This document shows positions 37,033-50,487 of a DNA stretch of 64,000 bases, one piece after another; position 1 is the stretch's first letter; each line of letters opens with the position of its first letter. The stretch is from Cloeon dipterum (taxonomy: Eukaryota; Arthropoda; Insecta; Ephemeroptera; Baetidae), in the NCBI RefSeq assembly GCF_949628265.1, contig NC_088787.1:1602501-1666500 (forward strand), in the 5' to 3' direction. Both the position numbers and the translations under genes were made by a program. The notes under the pieces were generated by a model, which saw nothing but the letters and a program-made list of their open reading frames with translations, was not told the DNA's origin and made no database searches.

Positions 37033-37260
37033 TAGATGCTGGAGTGAAAGCAGCAATAAAGAATCGCGGCGAAATCTTTAATCTACTCCTGCAAAGCAGT
37101 TTCTACATTATGTTGAAAAATTATGTTTAGCTCCGTTAAAAGTTTTGATAAAATTCAAGCGTGCAACATCACCACCTGATGTGCATCAGCTATTCTGGTT
37201 CAAACTCTTTTGTAAATATGCAATATCCCTATAACCTTCTTGAAAATTGATTGTTAATTA
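37033..37260 (+). pseudogene. Remnant 3' coding sequence of gene C with ankyrin region deleted
   Basis: After the stop at 37032, the shifted frame continues as LIDAGVKAAIKNRGEIFNLL, which matches the start of the first ankyrin unit in A, B and D. Near 37105-37130 the homology jumps to the last codons of gene D (CTCCGTTAAAAG, then CAATATCCCTATAACCTTCT). Compared with D (about 44140 to 46650), roughly 2.5 kb of ankyrin-coding sequence is missing. Confidence 0.8.
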
Positions 37261-37589
37261 TAGAAAAATATTATATTTTATATTTATGTGTTTTAATTCG
37301 TTCTAGTTCGGTTTTGATAGACTTAATCTACGACTGTAATTATGTAAATTTTATTTAAAATTCAATATAAAATCACAAAGCTCCTAAGTATATGTTTTTC
37401 AGACTATTGTTTCAGTATATATTCTCTAAATTTCCGAAATTATCAAGTTAAATGTTCAATAGGGAATCATTAACGGTGTTATATTATATAAATAATAGTA
37501 ATAATGATTTTTAAAAACTATCGATATCAAACTCTTTTGGTGTTTGTACTTGGGGAAGTTATAATAATTAATAAATTTCCAAAAAATAT

Positions 37590-37720
37590 GAATTTATGTT
37601 TATTTTCTTTTGCCCATCCTTGTCTTTACCAGCAGCATAAACAGGAGGACAATGATAAAGAAATCTGAATATTTCATACGATGAGATTCAGCATTTTTCA
37701 TTTTTAAAGCTTAAGATAAA
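37590..37720 (+). repeat. 3' flank segment shared by the C, D, E and relic loci
   Basis: CCTTGTCTTTACCAGCAGCATAAACAGGAGG here corresponds to the segment at 47185-47225 after gene D, to the reverse complement at 49815-49850 after gene E, and to the reverse complement near 19205-19235 in the relic. It marks homologous downstream sequence that duplicated with the genes. (The quoted motif starts CCTTGTCTTTACC and ends ACAGGAGG.). Confidence 0.6.
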
Positions 37721-37794
37721 ACCTTAGTTTAACTGATCTATATTTTGATAATCTGATTTATTAAAACTTAATACGCTGTCGTGCCTAACAAGAC

Positions 37795-39300
37795 TATCCA
37801 TTTCCTTTGCTTGGACGGTCTAGTATCATTTTTTCTACACAAAGCCATCAATCATTTCAAAATGGAAACAATTAATTTTTATAAGAATATAAATTTCCAG
37901 TTGCCGCGTATAAGCAAAAAAAATCAGAGTACTGTGCGTTAACAAAATTAATCTTGTTTATCTGGACGAGATTGGCTGCTGCCGCCTCTGTGCGGCCGAG
38001 TGTTGAACTTACAGAGAGGAGAGTGAAACCACCAATCTGTGAAAAGTCTAATGAAAAAGTCTAACTCGCGAGTGGCGAAACGCCAGCCAGCCGCAGCCGC
38101 TCCGCGCGCACACCACGACGAGAAGCCGGTGCCGCGAGTCGCGAGTGTGACCGACCACGCGGCGACGGCGTGTTGCTCTCTCTTAACATCGTGAGAGGGA
38201 AGCTGCCCTGAAAATTTTCAAGAGTTCTCTGACTAAATGTGAGATCAACTATTAGGTAAGTCAAGTGTTTTTAGGGTTATTTGTTCCCGCCACGTATCTG
38301 CAATTTATTATGATTCGTTCTAACGTTTATATAGCATCGAGGCTTAATTAAAGAAGGTAAATGGGAATTATAATCCTGCTATTTACATTGATTGTTTTCT
38401 TTAAAATTATTGTATTGGACTTTTTGCGGAGTGCTCAGTAAAATGAATAGATAAAATAAAGCAAGTGTTAATAGATTTCATATTTTTCGCGTCTAAAATG
38501 GAGACACAGAGCTAGCGTTATAAAATAATGTTTGCCGTGTGCTGACGGATGCGATAAGAGAGCGATAAACCGAGCGGCCTTGAGAGTGGTCCAGTGGTCC
38601 CTAGACTTTCGTGTGCGTGTTCTCTCCTTTCCTCATCCACCCACCAAACGCGCGGCTGTTTGTGGGATGCATGTTAAATTTAATATCACTTCTTCTATTT
38701 TAAATAACAGGCGGAAATTCACGTAAAATAAAACTTCTGATGACAAAAGTTTTCCTGCACGTTAAACGTGTTAGTAAATAGATAAAACACGGCAAGAATT
38801 AATGAAATTAATTTATTTTTGGCAACCCTGCATATTTTTAAAGCCACAAAGCTTGCGTATTAAAATAATCTAGGCCGCCAGCTGAGTGCTGCGATAAAAA
38901 TGCGGCTAACCGGGTGACCACGAGAGCGGTTTTTGGTTCTTAGCCTTTCGTGCGCGTGTTGCTCTTGCTCGCTCTGCGCTGGAGCCGACCGGCAGGAGGT
39001 CCTCGGAGGTGGCCCAAAACCCAAAACGCGGCAAGAACGGACGCAATTCCGCTGCGGTGGGCACTTCTTTAATTAGCTCGACTTTTGCTGCTGCCTCGTG
39101 CCTCTATGCGTGTGAGTGAGGATTTATGAGGAAATTACGCTGACAGTGAGGAGAGTGTTATATCGCGGGGAATCACTTTATACAAAAAAGTCTAACTCTC
39201 GAGAGTCGGTCGTGAGAGGCGAGAAAAACCAACCAGCCAGCTGCACCGCAACCGCACGCACGCCACAAGGAAAAAGCTGCTGTCGCTGCTGTTACTGAAA
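37795..39300 (-). repeat. Left arm of a long inverted repeat (GC-rich flank repeat, upstream of D)
   Basis: Minus-oriented copy of the flank repeat. Its continuation at 38940-39300 (GAGCCGACCGGCAGGAGGTC, CTCTCGAGAGTCGGTCGTGA) is almost exactly the reverse complement of 54900-55340. Outer ends also correspond: the segment near 37800-37880 with GGAAACAATTAATTTTTATA pairs with 56360-56440. The arms at 37.8-39.3 kb and 54.9-56.4 kb enclose genes D and E. Confidence 0.8.
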
Positions 39301-39529
39301 ATATTAATTCTTAAAACATATGAATTTAAACAAAGATAACACAGAGATAGTTAATACAAATAATATTATAAAATGCAAAATTTCAGAATTTGAATTAAAA
39401 TTACAATCTCTGTAAAAATTTAATCATCAATAGTTCTGTGATGAAGTTAAGATTTTTACTGAGTGAGCACTTAAATTCCACGAACTTCTTTATTTGCTAG
39501 TTGGAAGTTTTAGGCTGGTGGCTACTCAT

Positions 39530-40310
39530 TCCATTTCTTAGCTTGAACAGTCAGGAATATATATTTTTGGCCTTAACCTAAAAAATAGAAAGAATTTAAT
39601 TAAAAAAGTTGCCGCGTATAATCAAAAATCAAATTTTCAATGTTATGTCTAATCCGCGCGCTGCGTAATAAATATAATCTTAATTGTTTAGCTCCGCGAG
39701 TTAGGCTGCTGCTTGCTCTGAGGAAAGAGAGTGACGAGACCGACACCGCGGTGACTCACTTTCTGCTAACCCGCGAGAGGCAAAACACAAACCAGCCACG
39801 CACACAACCACGAGCAGCAGCGGCCGCGCGATGACCGGCAAGTTGCTCTCTCTTCAAATTGTGAGAGCAGAACTATAGTTGCCTCGGACTAAATGTGAGA
39901 TCATCTATTAGGTAAGTCAAATGATTGGAGGGTAACTTGTTCCCGGCTCTGCTATTTATTTTAATCGTGCTGACGGTTTGATAGCATCGATGCTAAATTA
40001 AAAAAAAAATATGTTAATGATAACTTTCCCATTTGTATTGACTGATTCTTTAAAATTTATGTGTTTGACTTTTTGTGGATTGCTCGGTAAAGAGAAGAGA
40101 GCAAACGCAGTTAAAATTAACGGAATCAGTATTATGTTTTTCGTGCAACATTTTAGAATTTTATTTTCGTCTACAATCTTGCCAAATATTAAATGCGCGC
40201 CTTTGAGCGCGGTTCTTAGACTAATAAGCAAGTATTGCTCTTTTCCTTTCCTCAGCCGCAGATCAGCCGCGTGGCTGATCGATGGATATGTTAAAAAACA
40301 CTTATCCACT
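39530..40310 (-). repeat. Further copy of the GC-rich flank repeat upstream of gene D
   Basis: Carries AATGTGAGATCATCTATTAGG near 39890 and a degraded AGCCGCAGATCAGCCGCG segment near 40255-40275, in minus orientation. It ends about 300 bases before the start codon of gene D. The open frames inside are not conserved between copies. Confidence 0.6.
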
Positions 40311-40616
40311 TTAAATTGGTGTTCTCTTATACGTCAAAAATTGATGATGACTTTTTCAACATTGAAAAATACTGGAGAACCCTGAAAGTAGTATAAATTG
40401 CTAAGGCCATTTTGCAAAATGGAATATTAAAAAAAATATGAAAATAGAGGAATATAGATAAGAGAACAGGACCGATTAAAAAAATCCAATTTTTGAACAA
40501 GAATAAAAAAGTGTGCGCGCCTCCTTGAGGCTCAGCATCACGTTACCTAAATTACCGGTTAAAGTTTTGTAGTCCGTGACATTGGTTTAAACAGACATTA
40601 ATTTTTAGGGGTTAAA

Positions 40617-43600
40617 ATGCCTGAGGGGCCAGCCAATTTGGGATTTTTCGTGTCGAACGAACATCCTAGAAAAAACGCAGACAAGTATGAAATCGTGGAA
40701 ATTATCCAACTTAATTAATTACCAAGCCTAATTTTCAGTGTTTGCGTGCTCGTCGTTCACTACAACTTTGAAAATACAAAGGATGAATCCTGGATTCGGG
40801 AAGGTGATGCTCAGGACGTAGTAAATCTGAAACAGACCTTCGAAGAGAAACGTAACTGCAACTTCCGCAGTATTTTGTCGCCGGAAAAAGGGAAGTTGCT
40901 CCAACTTCTCGCCAATCAAGAAGAGCTATTAAAATTATTCTGCTGTTCAGGTAACACAAAAGAAGCCCTTGCTTTGATTAATTACGTTTTATCTTAATGA
41001 TTTTATACAGATGTTCCATCAGTGTTTGTGCTGTACATTCTTTCTCACGGTGACATAGATGGAAAAATCTTCACTGATCACTCCCAGAACGATGACCCAA
41101 AAGACTTCATTTGCTTCACAACAACGGAGATATTCGAGTCTCTGAAAAAGCTGACTGGTTTCGAGGATTGCCTCAAATTAATAAACTTCGGTGTAAGTCT
41201 CTGTTTATATATCACCAAGACTCATATTAAAATAATTTACTTCTAGCCATGTAGAGGGGAACAGATAGACTCAATTTTTTTCGCCAAAGACGAAAATTTC
41301 AAGAACGAAAATTCCTGCCGAATCACCTACAGCCCTATGATGAAAAACACGGTTGTGTTTTTCTCAACGGTTGAAAGTAAGACTTATATGTCAATAAAAA
41401 TTTGATTCTCTAGCTTAAGTGCAAAATATTTCCCAGCGACCAAGGCCAAACGAGACCAGAAAGGAACAACATTCGCCTTGCTGACGTGTCAGGTCTTAAA
41501 TTCACTTGAGAAGGACGAGAGTCTGATTAACGTCCTGACAACTATTCAAAATGAGACTCACAAAGTTGCGGTCAAAGAGAAAAGTGGACAAACTCCCGAA
41601 GTAAAGATGTTTTCTCAGGACAGAAGTTTTGTCTTCTCAAAGTGAGTTTTCATGATTGAACAGGCATATGGCCTGAGTCTGAATAAAAATATATGATGAA
41701 TCAAATGTTTCAGAATTTCTACCAATGATTCATCTTCATCGACAATTGAAGCAATGAGTATTAAAAATAAAAGGGAACGCGAGTTTTACTCGTGGAAGTC
41801 AAGCTCAGGGGAAAACCTGCGTCACCGCCTTGCGATCCTACTTTCCTCAAGGATAAACGAGCAGTTGAAAGAATTTAAAATAGCGCTATCCCAAAACCTA
41901 GATTTTGAGACCTGCGAAAGGAAGCTGAGTGGAAACCCATGGGCGCCCATAAATGAAGGTTTTACAACATATTTATATTGATAAGCTTGAAATTAAGCAA
42001 TTAATATTTCAGCCTCGAGGATCGACTCCGACATTGGCTGCATTTTCCTCATTATTTTTGGCCTTGTGAGTGAAAGCAAGGACACGAATGAGGTTTGCGT
42101 GCAGGTGGACGGTCAAGAAACTGCAGTTTCTGAAATACTGTTCGAGTTCATTGGGCCAAAAAACGACCAGTGGATTGGAAAACCTAAAATACTATTCCTT
42201 GTGCATCAGGAAACGGGCTCGTTTGACTCCGTAAGTAATATTTCTATTTAATTTCGAATTAATCCAGAACGTATAGAAAAATAATCAAAGTAAGAAACTC
42301 ACTCTATGTTATTTTTCTATAGATCGTACCACAAAAACCCAAAATGGAAATATCAGCAACAAACCACAGTGGATGGTTAGTTCTTGTTGTACACGGAAAA
42401 GGTAGTTTATTTTTAATCAAAATGTAAAAACTTTAAAAAAAAATTTATATAGAAACACTTGAAAAGCTGATAGAAATCTTCAAGGGGGAAGAGCTGAAAA
42501 AGAAGGAGAAAAGTCTGCAAGAACTGCTCGCAAGTTTGTTAATTTCCGAATCGATAGAAAATAGGGATATGCTTAACTCGACGCTCCAGTACCTTCTTAA
42601 TTTTCCCGACTGGCCCAGGTCTTTAGTTGAACCTAACTTTACAGTAACAAATTATCAAGATTTTCAAGCAAAGTTCCGTTCTTTCGACAGCTTGGCGAGG
42701 GAATCAGCAAGAAAAAACCAAAATATTTGGATCTTGAGTTCAGTCGCAGGCACAGGAAAGACGACAATCCTCAGGGAAATGGCTTGTCGGATTGGGAAAC
42801 TCAATCCAGTATTAAAAATTTTACGCGTTGCCCTCCCGAGAGTTTTGTTCAACAGGGATCTCAGGAACAAGACTGAGATTGAATTTCTCGCTAAAGTCAC
42901 TCACAATTCGCAGGAGGATATAAAAGACAGCATAGAAAATGAGAAATGTGTTGTGATTCTTGATGGGTTCGATGAAATTCGTCCTGAAAACCAAAAAAAA
43001 GTGCTGAAAGTAATCGAAGCTCTAGAAAAGAAGCAGGTGTCCGTGTGGGTTGGAACGAGACCACACGAAGCAAAAAGAATTAAAAATCTAACATCGAAAG
43101 CTGTTTTAGTAGAGATTGATCCCTTGGATGAAGAGCAGCAAATTGATTTGTTGAAGCTGGAGACGGGCAAGAGCAAAGACGATTGTGAACTAATCAGAAA
43201 GAGCATTACATCCAAGAAGATATTGGAAAACCCATTGCAACTCTCTTTGGTTGCTAAGTACGGGGCCGAAGGCAACTTGTACCAAATCTACGACCATGTT
43301 GTGCGGCAAAAGATGGAAGACTCTCTAATCAGGAAAGGGTTAGACAAGGAAAATGAAGTCAAGTTTCAAGCGGAATTAGACAATGCATTGAAACGTCTTG
43401 AAGAGATAGCAAGTTGCCACATCAGAGGAGTTAATCTAAATGATGTCGCGAGAAAATACTTTAAAGAAATGAACTGCTATGGCATTGCCACCTTTGAAAA
43501 CAACAAGGCTATTTTCATTCATCGGACATTTGCCGAATTTCTTGCAGCTCTGTATTTTCTACGCGAAATCGAGGAAAATAGTAAGAGTGACTTCAAAGCC

Positions 43601-46600
43601 AGCACTGAAGATTGTGCAAATTTATTTTTCGGGGAACCATTTTCGTTGTGCAGAATGTTCATCGATCTGTTCTATTCCACAGTTTTGAATGACGCGAAAA
43701 CAATTGCGGAGCACAGAGAATCAATTCTTCTGGTCATGATGTTAGATCCAGACAGGTTTTTGCGATTCATCATTCACAATGGCTGCATTAATACTTTCAA
43801 AATGATTTATCCAATGATTTCCTTCGGAGAAACCATCCAGGGTAATTTTATATATGCTACAAAGGATAGGACTCTTTTGGTCAGGGCAATCGATAGTTCG
43901 GAAGAAATTGCAACAATTCTGCTCGACACGGACTTGATCGAAAGGGATGAAGAGTTGGTAATAATTTTACCTTACCTGTTGAAGGCAGTAGCTGAAGCAA
44001 ACGCATGTCTCTTCTTTGAGCAGATGAGAGAAAAATATTCAAGATTGCCAGAGATGATCCACTATAGAAGATCTTTAATCGATGCTGGAGTGCTTGCAGC
44101 AAGAAAGAATCACGGCCAAATCCTTATTCTACTCCTGAAATACGGCGTCGACAGAGATTTCATACATTCTATGGAAGGAAACGCTCTACATTGTGCTATT
44201 GTTTATGGAGCTATGGATTGCGTGCAAATTTTACTTCAGCTCGGCGCGAAATTGGCAGAAGATGGAATTAGTGACAGCTGGGACCCTTTGATGTTGGCTG
44301 TAAGAGAAAATAACCTAGAAATGGTCAAATTCTTACTGGAGGAAACTATCAGTGGACTGCAGCGCAACAAAGAAACTTTAGAAATCAATGAAGTAAAATC
44401 AGATTTGAATGCTTTCCATTTTGCTGTTCAGGAAGGGCACAATGAAATCGCAAAATTGTTAATAAAAGAGAGCCCAAGTTTGGTAAACATGGAAAATGGC
44501 TCCAATGGAAGTCCTTTACAAGTTTCGGCTGTAAATGGAAATTTAGAAATGTGTCAATGGCTTGTTGACGAAGTTGAGGTTGACGTGAACACCTTACGAC
44601 CAAGTGGAGAACCGAGAGATTGGTCCCCGAATGACCAGATATGCATGGACCATTTCTTAATTCTGCAGAAGAGTGACATCGACATGAAGGACGCAAGAGG
44701 GAAAACTGCTCTTCACTGCGCTGCGGAACATGGATATCTTGAACGTGTCAAAGAATTGATCAAATCTGGTGCAAATATTCGAGCTGTTTCCAAAAATGAA
44801 TTGAATGCTTTTCATTATGCTTGCAAAATTTACAGTGACCATAGAATAAATGTGATTAGATTCTTGCACAGCATTGACAGTCAGCTGGCCAAGGATAAAA
44901 CCAAAACAGGACTAACAGGGCTGCTTATTCTTGTGGCAAGTTGCGATGACCCCTTGGATGGGAGAGCTCGTTTTCTGGTCGAAGAAATTGGAGTTGACGC
45001 AAGAGCAAAGGATAACCAAGGCCGCACTGCGTTGCGTATTGCAGTTAACAAAGGAAAGGATTGCGTCGACTATTTGATGACAAAAGATATCAACCTGGAC
45101 GTCAAAAACAAACGGGGCCAAACGTGCTTGCATGTAGCTGCTCTAAGGGGCGATTTAGAGGCTCTGCAAACTTGGATAGAACTCGGTGGAGACTTGGATG
45201 TTGAAGACGTAAGAGGATTGACAGCTTTGCACATTGCCGCTTGTAGAGGACATTTGCAATTTGTGAAGAAGCTCTTAGCCTGCGCAGCTGAGGCCGATGC
45301 CAAGAAACAAGATGTTGGTGAGTGTTCTTCTGGATCCTCACTGAAAGAGATCGAGAGAGTAAACAGATGTGACAATTTTGGAAGAAGACCTATGCACCTT
45401 GCTGCTAGCTCAGAAAATGTTGATTTGGTGAAGTTTTTCCAGGGAAACAAAGCAGATTTAAGTCTAACGGACTTTGAAGGAAAGAATGCAATCCACTACG
45501 CTGTTAACAACGAAGGAATGTTAAAATTCATCAATGAGAAGGACAAAGATCTTCTGAAACAGTGTTCAGAAAACGGAAACACAGCTTTACATTTGGCATT
45601 GCAATTCGATAATGCAATCGACCATAACATCATTCAGTGGATTGTGCAACAAGTAGACGACACCGTTTTGAACGCAATAAATGCTTCTGGTGAAACACCA
45701 TTATTACTGGCTTGCAGGAAAATGTTCTGGAGTGTCGCAGAATTGCTGCTGACCAGAAATGTTGACGTCAATGCCACGGACATGTGGGGAAAAACTGCAA
45801 TGCACTACGCCGCAAATAGTGACAACTTGTTTTTGGTGAAGAGGATGCATGAGAAACGTGCAGATTTTGCTCTAACAGACAGCGAAGAAATGAATTCTTT
45901 GCACCATGCAATGCAATTCTTCGAGATATTTTCATTCCTTTACGAGAAAAACAATGATTTGTTGAAGCAGCGTTTGAAAAACGGAGACACATTCCTCCAT
46001 TGGGCTATAAAGTCTCGCTTTCGAGCTGACAAATTCCTTTGGCTTGTCCAAAAATGCGAAATTGACTTGAATGTAACAAACAGCAATGGTGACACTCCAC
46101 TTCTGTTGGCTTGCAAGAGTAGATTGTGGAAAGTTGCTAAAATATTGGTTGCTAAAGGTGCTGATGTACAAGTGCCGGATAGAAATGATAGAACGGCTCT
46201 ACACTACGCCGTGAATTTGAAAAACTTCTATGATATAGAGCATTCCCATGCTTTTGATCTGGTACAAAAGTTGCGGAATAAAGGCGCGGATTTGGCTTTA
46301 ACAGACAACGAGGGGAAGAACGCATTACACCATGCGATACAAAACTTTCACATGGCATTATTCATTCATGCTATCGACAATGAATTGGTAAAACAGCCAT
46401 TGAAAAATGGCGATACTACTCTGCACTTGGCAATCAAATTACACAAATTTGAAAGAAATGAATCCTTTATTATTTGGCTTGTGGAGCATGGTGGCATTGA
46501 TTTGAACGCGACAAATACCTTGAACGAAACACCGTTGATTCTGGCTTGCAAGGAGAGAGACTGGAAAATGAACATTGTTGAAATACTACTGTCTAAAGAT

Positions 46601-46786
46601 GTGGATGTCACTATAAAAGACCATGAGGGGAAATCTGCTCAGCACTACAGTGACAACATATGTTCAACTCCGTTAAAAGGGTTTATTGAATTGAAACGTG
46701 AAGCCTCGCCACCTAATGTGCAGCATTTTCCTGATTCAAACCATTCTGTAAATAAGCAATATCCCTACAACCTTCTTGAAAAATGA
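40617..46786 (+). CDS. Gene D: caspase / pseudo-caspase / NACHT / ankyrin protein (1890 aa)
   Basis: Nine coding exons: 40617-40684, 40739-40950, 41011-41192, 41247-41376, 41437-41641, 41714-41958, 42013-42230, 42323-42401 and 42453-46786; all phases close. Caspase motifs IREGDAQD, SHG and PCRG and p10 AKRDQKG are intact. The second caspase-like domain reads FLVHQETGSF and lacks the catalytic residues. NACHT motifs are GTGKTT, ILDGFDEI and GTRP. The ankyrin array has three units of the 145-residue block, as in B. Exons 3-5 and their introns are almost identical to those of gene B, although exon 9 is clearly diverged, which suggests exchange between the loci. The C-terminal tail after the last ankyrin (EASPPNVQHFPDSNHSVN) is unrelated to the A tail. 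Confidence 0.88.
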
Positions 46787-49700
46787 TAGTAAAATATCTT
46801 TTTATGATAAAATTTTTAATTCGATATGTTTTGATTTGTGGCAGTTTCTTGTTTGACAAACTTAATCTTTCTGTCTATAATAAATGTTATGTTTAATTAA
46901 ATTTGTATATATAGGTACTAAGCCATTAAGAATGAATCTTAGATGATTATATTAGAAATACGAACTGCTTCCTTACTTATATGTTTTTGTCAGACTTATG
47001 TTTTAGAATTACCTCTAAATTCCGAAAACATCGGAGCAATTGTTTAGTTCGCACACATTTAAATTGTCATGTATACATGAAATTTATAATATTGATTGTA
47101 TAAGTTAATGAATTAAACCCGTTTATAGTGAACATATAATAAATAATTTTGTAAAATCATGAAATTGTACTTTCTATTTGTCATTCCTCATCTTTACCAG
47201 CAGCGTAAACAGAAGGACAACGATTAAGAAATCATCTGAATGTTAACCAGTCATTTTTAAAGCACATTGAAGATTTTTTAAAAAGAGATTACCGTGGAAT
47301 ATTCTGATTTTTATGGGTGTTCATCCTAGCATAGCTCTCGGCACTGAATAATTAAGATTAGCTCTGGGACTTATCAATTTTTTACGAGAATCATCCTTGT
47401 TCGAATGATCTAGCCGTTGATGGAATTATAATATAAATAGTAATATAATTAAACACGAAGAGACGATTGATCTTGAGGAGCAGCCACCACGACGAAAACC
47501 TCGAGGATCTGCTCATCTAGCGACAGTGAGCGCTCGGCAAGATGAAGATGAAGATGCCGCAACAGTTTTGTGAGCTGTAAAAAAAAGTTACCGCCCGGCA
47601 ACAGAGGCGATCATCCGAGTCCTAATTATATTGTGGCTTTTGGGCCGGAAATTGATTTGATATTATTTTAAATAAGTTGAACAAAGAAAATATTACAACT
47701 CTTAAATTAAGATATCAAATTTGGCAATAGCACGATGCTCATAGTTCAGTGCGTTTTAATAGTATTTTGACTGAAACAATTAAAAATTTCATCAAACAAA
47801 AGAATCATTTTCCATCATCCCAAAGTGCCGTTTACCTTGACCTTGGCAGATATGTTTGGAGTTGGAGCCCGGTGTGGCGTTGAATAAATGACGAAAACCT
47901 TCCAAGTCTTATCTTTTAATTCCAGGTCTCCGAACATCTCGACTGCGACCAAATTCAGGTTTGAAAAATTTATTTATCAGCTTTATTGGTTTTCTGCTGG
48001 CAGAAATTGAAATCGATTTGATTTCTCTAGTCCATGGAGGCGGCGGAGGATCAACCAATGTAAGTTTCATTTATAAGCAAGGGCGCCTGCAAAACTGCAG
48101 TGACGTCATTAGAAAAGGTTTTGAAAAGGAGTAAACATTTAATTATTTGTTCATCCAAAATAGAGTAAGAATTTTGAAAAATGCTACTAAAATATATTTT
48201 TTTGCATTAATAAATGGAAACTTTAACTCTAATTTGTGATTTAAATCGAGTAAAATAATTTTCAGATTTCAAACCCTTAGCTCCTTTTCTTGCTCCCCGA
48301 TGTTTGCGCGCCACAAGGCATATTCCCGCCATGAGACGCTTCCAGATGAAAAGTAAACAAAGCCAAGCAAGACTATGTGGTGCTGGTCAGTGCTGGTGCT
48401 GGATGCTGCGGACAACTGTGGTCAACTGGTCAGTACTGCACGCGAATTTTGTTGCCAGAATCTCCGACTTACCTGTCCTGAAAAAGTTACATAAATTACA
48501 TCAGGTTTTTCTCTGCGTTTGCTGATACTTAGCCGAATTTCGCGTTGCTAATATTCTGTTTAAAGCGCGCAGATATGCAAATTTAGGTAAGTTTATCCGG
48601 TTTATCCCCGCCTGAGAGGAAATGGAACGCAATATTGTATGTAAAAGGACGTTTTTCTTTTTCGAGACCCAGCACTGCAAGCTATGCGATATTTCGGAAA
48701 TTTTGTACTAATAACAGAGCTAAAATTTCGTAAGATATTATATCCGTTTCTTGGCTGCGACTTTCGACAAGACAGCCCAGTTGACGCTAACAATTGTCTC
48801 GCTCATTTTTTAAATTGTTATTTGTGCGTTACATTATTTCGTCACCTTAGCTGCAGAATTATTTCGTTTCTGAAAATTCCGTTGCCACCTACCGTCAGAA
48901 ACTGTGACTACTACCATAGAAATATTTTTTAACCTCGCGATGTGAAAACTATGATCCTACACATAAAAGTTTTTTTTAAATTAACAAGCTAGAAATAGGA
49001 TTATATATTTCCGCCGCATCCTTGTGGACCATGATCCAGTGATTCAGGTTGTACCTGAGATTTTGCCTTGTCAACTTTTGCAGTACCAACAGCGACGATT
49101 TGAATTATTTTGGCCTGAATAGCTTTTATCCTTCGCGTTTAGAGCAAAATGAAAAACCGTGCGTTTCTTATCGGACGAAAACTCTCCACTATGGATTACC
49201 GTGACACATTTTTCGCACGAATCAGGTCAATTCTGGGATTGCCACGACTTTGAGAAGCTGGTGATATGATCCATTTTTCCAGCCATCAGATAAAAACTAT
49301 TAAAAATTATTTCTGCTGCACCGCACTCTAACAAACATGACCATTCCTGAAAAAGATGGCCTTCTTGAGTTTGAAAAGATTATTTTTTTGGCCTTCCATT
49401 AAAGGATGTTCAAGTCTTTCACTTTATTCCTGATTGAATATATTTTTAATGAATCATATATTATCCAATATTGTATATCTTATTTTTCGAGTGATTTATT
49501 TGCATTTAAATATTAATAAGTGGAGATAGTAATATTGCAGCATGTTTCATAGTTAAAAAACGAAATAATCTCTCCATAATGATCTAAATTGATTCATAAA
49601 TGCACAGAAAAATTGATAAGTCCCAGAGCAAATCTTCATTATTCAATGCCGAGCCCGAGAGCCATGCTAAGACACTAGCCCATAAAAATAAAAATATGCC

Positions 49701-50261
49701 GCGGTAATCTCACTTCAAATAATGTTCAATTAGCTTTAAAATTGAAAAACTCTGCTCCTCATTGTCAGTCAGTAAGAGAAAATATTCTGATCTCTCTATC
49801 GTTTTCTTTCTGTTATGCTGCTGGTAGAGATGAGGAAGGATGACAACAAACAGTGAAACAAATACAAGCTTTTAGCAAATTTATTTATTATATGTTACTG
49901 ACCGCAAAACAGTAAAAATGGGTTAATATATCGTTAATTTCTAAAAACAATATTACAAATATCATGCATATATATATGACACTTTTAATTTCTACGCAAT
50001 GAACAATTACTTTGAAATTTTCGGGCATACAGAGGAAATTCTAAAACATTAATCTGACAAACACATACTTGTACGTAAGCCGTTTATTTTTGTAATGAAG
50101 GTATCTTCTATTCATGCAAAATGTTAGTGTAATTCAATTTTAAATTCTTAATAACCATATAGCATAATTATAGTAGCATTAATTTTATCAAAACACAACT
50201 GAAACACATGCAAATGAAAAATCTTACTCTAAATAAAGAGTTTCACAGTGAAAAATCTTAT
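46787..50261. other. Spacer between the tail-to-tail genes D and E
   Basis: Contains the mirrored 3' flanks of D (47160-47595) and E (49595-49860, reverse complement), which share CAGCTCTGGGACTTATCAAT-like and TCCTCATCT..ACCAGCAGC segments. A candidate AATAAA for gene D lies at 46879-46884. The centre, about 47600-49400, has no recognisable gene. The stretch at 47925-48000 resembles sequence near 11705-11830 (AAGTCTTATCTTTTTAATTC), so it is dispersed repeat material. Confidence 0.5.
46879..46884 (+). terminator. Candidate polyadenylation signal of gene D
   Basis: AATAAA 93 bases after the TGA stop of gene D, within the conserved 3' flank. Consensus hexamer only. Confidence 0.4.
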
Positions 50262-50487
50262 CTATATAATTTTTCAAGAAGGTGATAAGGAATTTCTTAT
50301 TCACATAAGATGTTACACCAGAAAATATGCTTCAATTACGCTTCAATGATATCAAATCATTTAACGGAGATGAACATAATTTTTGCGACATAATGCTGAA
50401 TCGGAAGCAATCAATCCCAATACATAATCGGGACCCAACGCCATGAAGGGAAGAATAGATGTATTGTGCAATCCGAGTTTTTCCCTC
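50262..50487 (-). pseudogene. Remnant 3' coding sequence of gene E
   Basis: Read on the minus strand below the stop at 50488, the sequence continues with a segment matching gene C around 36680-36730 (GGGATTGATTGCTTCCGAT). It then jumps at about 50400 to the terminal codons of the C/D type (ATTATGTTCATCTCCGTTAA, later CACCTTCTTGAAAAATTA). Thus the rest of the NACHT-associated region and the entire ankyrin array are deleted, about 2.9 kb relative to gene D. Confidence 0.75.

Noticed and set aside
48304-48525. 73-codon open frame in the D-E spacer
   Set aside because: Short, Cys/Trp-rich, with no homologous motif and no conserved splice context.
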